Positions 24,404-30,710 of a DNA stretch of 30,710 nucleotides are shown one piece after another. Made by a program: the position numbers and the translations under genes. Each line of letters begins with the position of its first letter. Positions within the stretch are counted from its first letter, which is position 1. The notes under the pieces were generated by a model. The model ran no database searches, was not told the DNA's origin, and saw only the letters and a list, made by a program, of their open reading frames with translations. Location of the stretch: assembly GCF_000485595.1 (NCBI RefSeq), contig NW_014577163.1, forward strand, positions 238,635 through 269,344. Reading direction: 5' to 3'. The stretch is from Priapulus caudatus. Lineage: Eukaryota; Priapulida; Priapulimorpha; Priapulimorphida; Priapulidae.

Positions 24404-25682
24404 CTCTGTCGTAACTGCAAGCGTACTACAGTTTTTGTACGTGCATTATATGCTAGTACACTGTTACAAACGTGCAACGCGCAGAGAGGCACTGCATGAT
24501 GACATAGCCTGATAACCCGCTGTAGGAATCACACACTGTCAATACTGGTGGCAAATAACTGTAGGATTAGCCTGGCAGGAATAAGTAAAAAAATTTAGTG
24601 TTGTCAAACGGTTGTAATTTCGTAATCAATCATCGGTTGGACCCAAGTAACCGATGATCGGTTACAATTGGTTACTCGGGGTGTTGAATGCCTGTGTGTG
24701 CGTAATGTCGTGTGCATGTACGTGTGTGCATGTATGTGCTTGTTTAGCCAGCGTATAAAATCCCTAGTGTGTCCTAGGCTTTAGCCCCTCAACAGGAAGT
24801 AACTGCGGCGAATGTCGGGTGATTCCCGAACTAAAATAGTGATGATATCTCTGATTCTCATCAAGTTTTCTTGTTCAAGTTTGACATTTATTTCAAATTT
24901 TTTTTTTTTCTTCGATGAAATCGATTATGGATTTTGATAACCAAGCGCTTGGTTCGAGCCACTGTTCAACCGATGATCGAGTATAATCGATGATCGTGAC
25001 ATCACTAGGCGCTTGGTTCGAGCCACTGTTCAACCGATGATCGAGTATAATCGATGATCGTGACATCACTAGGAATAACCACCTGAATATATACGCAATA
25101 CACAAAAGTAACACAAGTTCAGTCATGCAAACATATTGCCAACTAAAAAACTATGATAGTAACACCTATTTTGACTTGTATGAATAGTGTGCCACCCAGT
25201 ATTTACACGATGCGAAACTCTTTATACCACGATAGCAGAATACCCATATTGCTCTTAGTTCATATGAACACAGCTGGGCGAGACAGAGCCACTGAATGTA
25301 CGTCATGCACGTCATCGTGACGTCACCGCTCACTAGCCAAGCATTTTCATTGAGGTGTTTTGCAGACTTACTTTTCTGCGATTTGTTCTTTACTGATACT
25401 GTTTAGACTTAATCAACTTATTACTCTAGGTACCAACTCGATTATTGTATGTGAACAATTAATTTTAGTTACTTTAGCTAAAAAGCTCGACACTAATCCT
25501 TTAATAAGGTATAGAGGGACGTATGTATCTGTATGCTCCTCAGCGAGCGCACTTACCGTGGTCATATCTACAAATGCTTCACTCGCATGGAGGATGAGCC
25601 CCTCCTGTTCACTGAGAATGTACACGCTTTGTATGCCATTCTCCATCTGTTCCCCGGGCTGCATGAAGAACGACTTATCGCC
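7548..25682 (-). CDS. MVP: Major vault protein (MVP), residues ~311 to C-terminus, 11 exons; 5' exons not in window
   Basis: MVP forms the barrel shell of the cytoplasmic vault ribonucleoprotein particle. Join (minus strand): 25557-25682, 23417-23578, 22804-22866, 22016-22188, 10441-10638, 9893-10031, 9296-9507, 8830-8938, 8415-8549, 8017-8205, 7548-7709. All junctions are GT-AG with matching phases (0,0,0,2,2,0,2,0,0,0) and give about 555 codons that align end to end with vertebrate MVP. Landmarks in order: [63 protein letters not shown] (repeat domains); [51 protein letters not shown] (shoulder); [18 protein letters not shown] to IAIAGPEMQ (cap-helix); [20 protein letters not shown] (cap-ring). 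The tail is shorter than in mammals. The 11-kb gap between the fourth and fifth exons listed contains a broken duplicate of the last seven exons. Confidence 0.97.
8017..8205 (-). CDS. MVP: MVP exon j (cap-helix end)
   Basis: 63 codons, phase 0/0, acceptor CACTGTAG, donor GTTTGT (weaker than the others). Encodes [18 protein letters not shown] through [14 protein letters not shown], matching the vertebrate TIRDLAVAGPEMQ end of the cap-helix. Confidence 0.96.
8415..8549 (-). CDS. MVP: MVP exon i (cap-helix)
   Basis: 45 codons, phase 0/0, acceptor TCTCATAG, donor GTAAGT. Encodes [18 protein letters not shown] and continuing Ala/Glu/Lys-rich helix to TSIEA. Confidence 0.96.
8830..8938 (-). CDS. 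MVP: MVP exon h (cap-helix)
   Basis: One base plus 36 codons, acceptor CATTGCAG, donor GTGAGC. Encodes [20 protein letters not shown] and a charged coiled segment ending LLELQ. Confidence 0.96.
9296..9507 (-). CDS. MVP: MVP exon g (shoulder end, cap-helix start)
   Basis: 70 codons plus two bases, acceptor TTTGGCAG, donor GTCAGG. Encodes [32 protein letters not shown] and [17 protein letters not shown], i.e. the turn from shoulder into the long cap-helix. Confidence 0.97.
9893..10031 (-). CDS. MVP: MVP exon f (shoulder, [13 protein letters not shown])
   Basis: 139 bases; completes the Trp codon, ends phase 0 at GTGAGA. Encodes [20 protein letters not shown] and the near-invariant [18 protein letters not shown], then FDDFHK. 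Confidence 0.97.
10441..10638 (-). CDS. MVP: MVP exon e (shoulder start)
   Basis: 198 bases, phase 2 in and out, acceptor TTCTTCTAG, donor GTACAT. Encodes [17 protein letters not shown] through LQLQLAYN and two bases of the Trp codon. This is the beginning of the shoulder domain, which belongs to the SPFH/band-7 fold. Confidence 0.97.
10770..11020. repeat. Dispersed repeat, left part, interrupted at 11020
   Basis: Same family as 23735-24025: CATGTATCCCCCGC, then two sub-repeats of ACACACCTTCTCCCCAAGAT with GAGTTATAGAGCGGAAGGGA and TCAAGGTCAAGGTCA between. The second sub-repeat stops at GTCTAAGTATA (11020), where a pogo-like terminus begins. Its continuation, CCAAGTTTGGTCGC, is found at 21692. 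Confidence 0.85.
14917..18290 (-). pseudogene. MVP: Broken duplicate of the last seven MVP exons
   Basis: Approximate counterparts of the intact exons, in order from the 5' side: 18073-18290, 17486-17635, 16851-17073, 16320-16439, 15855-16002, 15429-15625, 14917-15109. Each is recognisable by base identity but carries several small insertions and deletions that break the frame, and some splice sites are altered (the acceptor near 18290 reads TTAGG instead of TAGGG; the donor near 16320 is displaced). The last exon also has an inserted G+C-rich stretch near 14990-15025. No open version of the MVP C-terminus can be read from this copy. Either a decayed partial duplication or uncorrected sequence from the same locus. 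Confidence 0.85.
18440..18674. repeat. Dispersed repeat, left part, in duplication copy 2
   Basis: Indel-rich duplicate of 10770-11020, ending at the degraded terminus CAGTTCGACTCTTTATC at 18675. Confidence 0.8.
19857..20703. mobile_element. Foldback element with ~360-bp inverted arms
   Basis: Left arm 19857-20222 and right arm 20348-20703 are inverted repeats with small differences, separated by a ~125-base spacer. Matching landmarks: GTTACAT ends, GGAGTAGATAA, GTGTGACTTCAATAAACAAG, GGCGCTGT. The sequence ATAC is repeated immediately outside both ends (19853-19856 and 20704-20707), a probable 4-bp target-site duplication. No coding frame. It sits inside the pogo-like element. Confidence 0.85.
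20826..21053. repeat. Imperfect direct repeat flanking a G-rich tract
   Basis: GATTCTACTAGCAAA to CCTCCTCTTGAG occurs at 20826-20902 and again at 20983-21053. Between them (20901-20984) lies a tract of G3-G6 runs separated by A/T (GGGGGAGGGAGG etc.), capable of forming G-quadruplexes. Confidence 0.8.
21385..21610. repeat. Dispersed noncoding repeat tail (TGACCTTTGACC / GGACGGACGG / TGAGCTAAAAA)
   Basis: Holds TTGACCTTTGACCTTTGACC (near 21399), then a block of GGACGGACGACC units (21518-21560) and GTCAGATGAGCTAAAAA. This arrangement is of a kind seen in dispersed repeats of marine invertebrates; family name not known to me. Confidence 0.5.
21692..21836. repeat. Dispersed repeat, right part
   Basis: Resumes the family with CCAAGTTTGGTCGCTCTAGG and GTTATAGAGCGGAAGGGA, directly after the pogo-like right end, and finishes with CGCGAGGGATACA, the inverted counterpart of the GTATCCCCCGC start. 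Confidence 0.75.
22016..22188 (-). CDS. MVP: MVP exon d ([18 protein letters not shown])
   Basis: 57 codons plus two bases, acceptor GTGTCAG, donor GTTAGG (phase 2). Encodes the last repeat strand region before the shoulder. The split Arg codon (AG + G) is completed correctly by the exon starting at 10638, and would also be by its damaged duplicate at 18290. Confidence 0.96.
22189..22803 (-). other. MVP: MVP intron c-d
   Basis: Phase-0 intron of 615 bases between donor GTGAGT and acceptor GTGTCAG. It contains the MITE at 22515-22693 and no other feature I can name. Confidence 0.8.
22515..22693. mobile_element. Small MITE with 25-bp terminal inverted repeats
   Basis: Left end CCGTATATGATCGCGTAATA (22515) and right end complementary through 22693 match at 23 of 25 bases. 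Length 179 bases, inside the MVP intron between exons c and d. No clear target-site duplication. Confidence 0.75.
22804..22866 (-). CDS. MVP: MVP exon c ([10 protein letters not shown])
   Basis: 21 codons, phase 0/0, between CTGTAG and GTGAGT. Encodes [21 protein letters not shown], matching [20 protein letters not shown] of vertebrate MVP. Confidence 0.95.
22867..23416 (-). other. MVP: MVP intron b-c
   Basis: Phase-0 intron of 550 bases. No repeat, exon or RNA gene seen. Confidence 0.75.
23417..23578 (-). CDS. MVP: MVP exon b (repeat domain, IRGPIEYVP)
   Basis: 54 codons, phase 0/0, between CCTGTAG and GTAATG. Contains the repeat core [14 protein letters not shown] and the conserved [19 protein letters not shown]. 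Begins ADKDGCQRC, a Cys-bearing variant of the acidic linker before the repeat. Confidence 0.96.
23735..24025. repeat. Dispersed repeat, uninterrupted copy
   Basis: Begins CCAACCACATGTATCCCCCG. Carries two sub-repeats of ACACACCTTCTCCCCAA, each followed by GTATACMAAGTTTG and CGCTAGGT, with GATCAAGATCAAGGTCAAGG between. Shows what the family looks like without the transposon inserted at 11020/21690. Lies in the MVP intron between exons a and b. Confidence 0.85.
24127..24407. repeat. (CT)n-rich microsatellite
   Basis: CTCTCT runs interrupted by CCGT, CCAT and CCCT variants, in the MVP intron between exons a and b. The same purine strand (GA) lies on the MVP sense strand. Confidence 0.95.
24596..25071. 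mobile_element. hAT-like MITE with duplicated right end
   Basis: Left end TAGTGTTGTCAAACGG and right end TGACATCACTA are inverted (TAGTGWTGTCA), with further ACCGATGATCG palindromic subterminal motifs. The last 64 bases (24945-25008) are repeated perfectly at 25009-25072. A weak 8-bp flank match (GGAATAAG at 24578, GGAATAAC at 25072) is offset by about 10 bases on the left, so no certain target duplication. hAT assignment rests on the terminal sequence only. Confidence 0.6.
25557..25682 (-). CDS. MVP: MVP exon a (repeat domain, [12 protein letters not shown])
   Basis: 42 codons, phase 0 on both sides, between TTTCGCAG and GTAAGT. Matches the vertebrate [26 protein letters not shown] segment. 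This is the most 5' MVP exon found; since it starts in phase 0 mid-protein, further exons must exist upstream. Confidence 0.96.
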
Positions 25683-25827
25683 CTGCGAAATCAAACCCAC
25701 TCATGAGGTTATCTGTGGCACCAAGGCAACACTGCCCAGCCTACACCACTGAGCATTACATGTAATCAGGAGCGTATAATGACAAAGGAGTAAGACAGCG
25801 ATTTGGTACTGATTTCACTACATTTTT

Positions 25828-26617
25828 GTCGTACGAGTTCGATGTGAATAAAAATACAAATGTATACTAACATGAGCTTCTTTTGTTCACTGGTCCTTAT
25901 TCTATCTTCCGGTAGTATTACAAACCGCGTAGCTTCCTTCGTTTTGACATAATTCGTACTTTTCTGAGACATGGTTTTCAACTTAGTTACCGTATTCTGG
26001 CGAGGCCACACTCTAAATTTGCACACACAGCTCTTCAATGAGCCACGGCAGAAATCGCGTCAGGCAGCGCCAGCGGCAACTGTATGCGGGCTAGAGATAA
26101 TGGTTGCTATGCAATTAAAGCAAAACACATGTGCGAAAAGCTACAATCGGCTGGAGTGTCAGTTTACTCATAACCATTCATACACATCATTCCTCTGCGG
26201 GTGAAGTAGTTCAGATATTTTACCAGCGCAGCGTTTATTTAAAAAAAAACTGCGGGATTAAACCATAAAAACAAGGCATTCTAACTATAGTTTAAATGTA
26301 AAATAGTTTAAATTTTTAAACCCAGCATGGGTGCAACGTAACTTAATTTCTAGGCGAATTTTCTGCACTCGACTAGGCTACGGCCGAAAAGCCCTACCGT
26401 GGCTCATTGAAGAGCTGTGTGTGCAAATTTAGAGTGTGGCCTCGCCAGAATACGGTAACTAAGGTGAAAATTATGTCTTAGAAAAGTACAAATTATGTCA
26501 AAACGAAGGAAGCTACGTGGTTTGTAATACTACCGGAAGATAGAATAAGGACCAGTGAACAAAAGAAGCTCATGTTTGTATACATTTGTATTTTTATTCA
26601 CATCGAACTCGTACGAC
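25828..26617. repeat. Inverted repeat pair, 221-bp arms
   Basis: Arms 25828-26048 and 26397-26617 are inverted copies of equal length, differing at a modest number of bases, around a 348-base spacer. Outer ends read GTCGTACGAGTTCGATGTGA and its complement. The left arm on the minus strand is open for MSQKSTNYVKTKEATRFVIL and onward; the right arm has the same frame with a TAG after the first two codons. No target duplication seen. Lies upstream (5') of MVP exon a, presumably in an intron. Confidence 0.85.
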
Positions 26618-26739
26618 AGAGGACGACTACTGATCCCTGCGCTCAGTCCCGGAATCGCGCCGACCGAATCATTTTATTGTCGTAAACGACTGAGACCCGG
26701 ATCGCGCGTCAGGTCTTGTTACCTCCCCGAATAGAGTCA

Positions 26740-28260
26740 CGCGAGCTTCTCATACCAGCTCTTCCCTACGCTCCACCAGGCCCACCCACACTTCTCCGTT
26801 TCTCCCGCTGAGACCGAGAGTCCTTTTTGAGACTCCACCGAAGACCTGATCTTCATCTCCTAGTACCAAAATCCGAACGCAAGCCACGTCACCGTGATTC
26901 ACCGCCCTCCTTCGTCCAAACTGGATGAGTCGCCTGCGTCTGCGGGACGAGCTCCACCAGGCTTAGTCTCCTGGTCGACCCTCCCCGAACCCACCGACCT
27001 TCTCAGGAGATCGTGCCTCTCCTTCACCCACACCAGCTTGCTCTCCCGTCCTTCTTCGTCCCACCAGGCTTCTACCCGAGACCTCCGTCCGAAGAGAGAC
27101 GGAGCACATGAGAGAGGGCTCACCAGCTTCTCCCGCTTCGATCCCGACGATAATCGAACGGTCCCTCCGCAGTCCACGCAGCTCGCGCCTTCTCCACTTC
27201 GATACCTCCGATTGATGCAGGTGCGCACCAGCTTCTGCCTCCATATACCAAATCCTACATGCTCGTCTCACCGGAAGACCTCCTTCAGACCCAGCGACTT
27301 CTCTCTTCCTGCGCCCCTGACCCTGCAGCTTTACTCCACCAGCGTTATCCCTTCGACTCCGTACGGAGTTAGGATGACAACAGGCGCTATCTCCTCCTTC
27401 TATGACGAGCCCCAGAGACTGCTAGACGTCGCACTTTGCAGGAGAAATGACCCGCCCGAGAAGGAGGAGACTGATCGATCCCGCAGCCGTAGAGGCCTCT
27501 ACTTCCGAGAGAGAGAGACGATACCACCTTAAGAATATTTCTCCGGCTTCTTCCCCCCGCATCCGTCCTATGCTACCACCAGGCTTCATCCCTTCTCCCC
27601 CTCCGAGGAGTGCACGGAGTATCACCAGCCTCCCTTCTCTCGCCGTACCTCCGCTATCGGCCCAACCAGCTTACGTACCGCCTCTTTCCCAGCCAGCCTT
27701 GCATCCGCGCGCTGGACGACTCCCATGTATGCTCCACAGAACGCACTGAATCTCCCTTTCCCCTGGCAGAGATCCTCGATCGTCGGACGAGGCTCACCGG
27801 CTACTGCCCGACCGGAACAGATGGCCTCGCGATGGATCGAGGATGCACCGCACCTGAGATCGACTTAGCGACACTTGGATCCCTCCGTGACCCTCTTCTC
27901 CACTGTATGGCTCCTTCCTCCACGCAGCTTCTCCGCGTGCCTTCTTCGAGAGAGAGAGACGACGGTCTACCAGCTTGCAGTACCCCCGATCCCTTCGACG
28001 AACCACCTCTCTCCTTCTCCCCCTCCTCCTTCTCCGCACCACCTTCTCCCCTTCCTTCTCCACCACCTCTCTTCTCGGCACCGGCATCCTCCGTACCCAC
28101 CAGGGCTTCTCCGCCCTCCTCCTTCTGGAGATCCAACACCTTCGTCCTTCTCCCCTTTCTCCTTGCTACCACCAGCTTCTCGCACCTCCTCTCTCATCGC
28201 AGCCACCTTCTTCCTTCTCCGCCTCCCTCTATCCTGCCGGCGGCGCCGCTGGCGAGGGTA
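26740..28260. repeat. Pyrimidine-rich segment with recurring CCACCAGGCTTC-like motif
   Basis: Plus strand is strongly C+T-rich. Variants of CCACCAGSCTTCTCC recur at irregular spacing (e.g. 26776, 26951, 27025, 27062, 27121, 27226, 27337, 27580, 28171). Plus-strand frames stay open at 26894-27532 and 27610-28446 but encode Pro/Ser/Leu/Arg-rich sequence with no recognisable domain, so I read this as a degenerate repeat rather than a gene. Confidence 0.55.
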
Positions 28261-28299
28261 TATGCATATGATCTTATCCAGTACAGTGCGACGCGCAGA

Positions 28300-29413
28300 C
28301 AGCGCGGCGAAAAAAAGAAAAGCAGCAGGCCCCGGCCACCGGCGGTCCCGGCGCGCCGCCGTGGGCACAGCGCGGGCCGCGGGCCCGACGGCGGGCCCAC
28401 GAGTTCTTACAGTATCATGTATTATATAATTATATACATAGCATAGTCAACCACAGAACCCTGATAGCAAGCACGCTACAAGACTCCATCCTTCGCCTTC
28501 TTCTCCTTCGATTCTCCTAATCCTCTAGCCTAGCTCACTGACACCCCTCCGTCTGTTTCTTCTTCTTTCTTCTTTTTTTCACTTTCTTCTTCTTCCTCAT
28601 CCTGTCCCAACCTTGTACTCCCTTCCTATTTCTTTCCCTCATCAACCCCTTTCCTTTCTTTCACTCTTCTCAACCCTCTCCCTCCTCTTCTTTTCATCAC
28701 TTCTGCTTCTTGAACCATTCGTATCTAGCGAGGAGTCCACATTATGTACCTGGCCACTCTCGAATAGGCCATTATTCCCAGGCAGCGTTTTCTCACCTGC
28801 TGTCACCATCTCTAAAGTCAATTGATAGCTCGCCGATCTCAGCGCATTTTCATTAAGCGATGTACTACTGTCCAGTGGAGACACAGGCTAGTCGGAAATC
28901 AAGCATCAGTTCAGTTATCACGCAGTAGTACACAACACCACTATCATCACACATCTTGTTTAGCCATTATTTTTCAAATATCAAAGACTGAGAGCAACTC
29001 GAAAAAGTACCCTCGTTATAGACCAAGCTGACTGTCTCTATTAGGCCTGAACGAAATTTGCAACTCGTTGCCTTTGATAGACAGGTGTTCATTTATTAGG
29101 ATGTAACTGGCTGATACAGATTCTTACACGGCCCAGTTACATGCGTCATAGATGTTACGCACGCAAGGTTGTACCTCGCTTCAGGACCTCTCCAGGATAG
29201 GTGGGAAGGGTTCCTGTGCGAGTTGACTCAAGTCAAGCATGCTCGCAGCTTCACGTGCTAGAAGGAACTTGTGCCTGCGTGGTTGTACGCAGCACGGGTT
29301 TCTCCGATGACGCCAGTAATGCTTTTTCGGGATCGTAACGTCAACGCTCTGGACAAGCACCACGGCTGTGACTCGAACGAACTGGAGGACGCACCGGCGC
29401 TTAGCAACGACCA
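28300..29413. other. Unassigned sequence
   Basis: A G+C-rich patch (28325-28400) is followed by T/C-rich and then ordinary sequence. A minus-strand frame at 29181-29414 is open for about 75 codons but has no convincing similarity. No MVP 5' exon could be identified. Confidence 0.4.
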
Positions 29414-29449
29414 TTGATGCCGGGTTTCACAAAGGGCAGAGAGGAAAAA

Positions 29450-30095
29450 TGCTGTGGCGTTGTCCTCCTCCGTTTGTTGGGTTGCTCTCCTTGTCGTGGT
29501 TGCCTCTCCCTTGTCGGTGATTGCTCCTCCCCTTGCCGTGGTGCCTCCTCCTCTTTGCCCGTGGTTGCTCCCTCCCCTCTGTCATGGATTCGCCTCCTTC
29601 CCTTGGTTGGGCTTGGCCTCCTGCTTGTTCGTGGCGTTGCCGTCCTCCCTTGCTCGTGTTGCTCCGTCCCTTGCTGTGGTGCTCCTCCCTTGTTGGGGTT
29701 TGCCTCCTCCCTGTGGTTCGGTGGTTGGCTCCTCCCTTGTAGTGGGGCTGCCTGCCTCCTTGCCGGTGGTTGCCTCCTCCTTGCTTGTGTTGCTCCTCTT
29801 GTCCGTGGTTGCCTCTCCTTGTCGCTGGTTGCTCCCTCCTTGTCATGGTTTGGTCCTCACTTGCGTGGGTTGCCTTCTCGCCTTCGTCGTGGTTGCCTTC
29901 TCCTTGTCGTGCGTTGCCTCCTCCCTTGTCATGGTTGGCTCCTCACTTTCGTCAGTGGTTGCCCCTTCTCACTTGTCGTGCGTTGCCTGCCTCCTTTCGT
30001 GGTTGCCTCTCCTTGTCGTGGTTGCCTCCTCCCTTGCGTGGTTGCTCTCCTTATCGTGGGTTGCTCCTCATTGCGTTGCGTTGCAGGGGTGGTAT
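29450..30095. repeat. Minisatellite, unit ~21 bp, block 1
   Basis: About 25-30 imperfect units close to CTTGTCGTGGTTGCCTCCTC, with frequent one-base length changes. All long frames through it (e.g. 29414-30157) are low-complexity Leu/Ser/Pro/Cys and are not genes. Confidence 0.92.
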
Positions 30096-30340
30096 GCTTA
30101 CTTGGGGGGCCTGGGCGAAAATTTTCGTGTGCCCCAGGTGCCCCCCAGCTAGAATAATATATGCTTGATAAACAAGACCAATATGTATAGTGATTATATT
30201 AACAAAATAGCGGTCTTGCGCGTCTAGAAGCAGTATATAACAAAGAAGTTAGATATTGTGCCCCCCCACGAACAATGTAAGGACTACCACTTGTGCCCCC
30301 CGCACCCCCCAGCGCTGAAAAATTGTAGCGTACGACTGGT
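30096..30340. other. Non-repetitive interruption of the minisatellite
   Basis: About 250 bases with different composition. They begin near CAGGGGTGGTATGCTTACTT (30084) and include TGCCCCAGGTGCCCCCCAGC and TGCCCCCCGCACCCCCCAGC. It could be an inserted element, since CAGGGGTG resembles some hAT ends, but no matching opposite end was found. Confidence 0.4.
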
Positions 30341-30710
30341 TGTGCTTCCTCACTTGTCGTGCGCTTGCCTGCCTCCTTTGTCGTGCGTTGCCTGCTCACT
30401 TGTCTGGTTGCCTCCTACGTTGTCAGATGAGTTGCATCACTTCTGCTTGTCGTGGTTGCTCATCATTGTCGATGTGTTGCACCTGCTTCTTGTCCGTGGT
30501 TGCCTCATTACTTTTACTGTGGTTGCCATTCCTCCCTTGTGTGGCTTGCTATCCTACTTGTCCAGTGGTTTGCTGCTCGACTTGTGTCGTTGGGTTGCTT
30601 CTCCCCTATGTCGTGGTTGACTCTCTCCTCCTTGTCGTGGTTGCCGTCTTCGCTTGTATTGGTTGCATATCTTGTACTGTTGGCCTCGCTCGTTGTAGTG
30701 GTTGCCCCTG
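30341..30710. repeat. Minisatellite, unit ~21 bp, block 2 (runs off window)
   Basis: Same unit as block 1 (CTTGTCGTGGTTGCCTCCTC), still indel-rich, continuing to the right edge. Confidence 0.9.

Noticed and set aside
24945-25060. GGTTCGAGCC, twice, as a polymerase III box B (possible vault RNA or tRNA gene)
   Set aside because: No box A at suitable distance, no T-run terminator just downstream, and the motif lies in a MITE end that is simply duplicated.
27875-28429. Pro/Ser-rich frames in the pyrimidine-rich segment as a gene
   Set aside because: Several frames on both strands are open at once, as expected from biased composition; no recognisable domain.
29181-29414. Minus-strand frame with VTIPKKHYWRH, considered as an N-terminal MVP repeat exon
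   Set aside because: Only a faint resemblance to the vault repeat core (VPPRHY); the rest does not align, and no neighbouring 5' MVP exon was found to support it.
29414-30157. 247-codon Leu/Ser/Cys-rich plus-strand frame that looks like a membrane protein
   Set aside because: It is the 21-bp minisatellite read through; other frames are equally open and equally repetitive.

Overview
This is eukaryotic, almost certainly animal, DNA. The coding sequence is split into short exons with GT-AG introns, and most of the window is microsatellite, minisatellite and small transposon-like repeat. The species cannot be read from the sequence. A vault gene plus dispersed repeats carrying TGACCTTTGACC and GGACGGACGG blocks fits a marine invertebrate, but that is only an inference.

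Two genes are recognisable, both on the minus strand and in the same direction. (1) Positions 7548-25682 carry the 3' two thirds of a major vault protein (MVP) gene. Eleven exons with matching phases give about 555 residues, from the late MVP repeats through the shoulder, cap-helix and cap-ring to the stop codon. The exons for the first ~310 residues are not visible in the 5 kb upstream and are probably outside the window. (2) Positions 244-2632 carry the first two coding exons of a thiol S-methyltransferase of the TMT1/METTL7 family (N-terminal anchor region and SAM-binding core). Its 3' end lies beyond position 1.

The most striking structure is a tandem direct duplication of about 7.5 kb: roughly 4.2-11.7 kb is repeated at 11.7-19.36 kb. 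It contains the last seven MVP exons and their introns. The exons in the first copy are intact. In the second copy all seven carry scattered small insertions and deletions. Noncoding parts of both copies differ by the same kind of noise, and the joint lies in a (GA)n tract. An uncorrected long-read gap fill or unmerged haplotype is the likeliest cause; a real partial gene duplication that decayed is possible.

Mobile and repeat content: a TA-flanked pogo/Tc1-like element whose two ends sit either side of the duplication joint; a nested ~850-bp foldback element with a 4-bp target duplication; a 221-bp inverted repeat pair; a 25-bp-TIR MITE; a hAT-like MITE with a perfect 64-bp terminal duplication; a dispersed repeat carrying TCAAGGTCA sites; several GA/CT and CAA tracts; a G-rich block; a 1.5-kb pyrimidine-rich segment at 26.7-28.3 kb; and a 21-bp minisatellite at 29.45-30.71 kb.

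No RNA gene, CRISPR array, operon or prokaryotic system was seen. Long open frames in the GA, CT, CAA and minisatellite tracts are low-complexity and are not called as genes.
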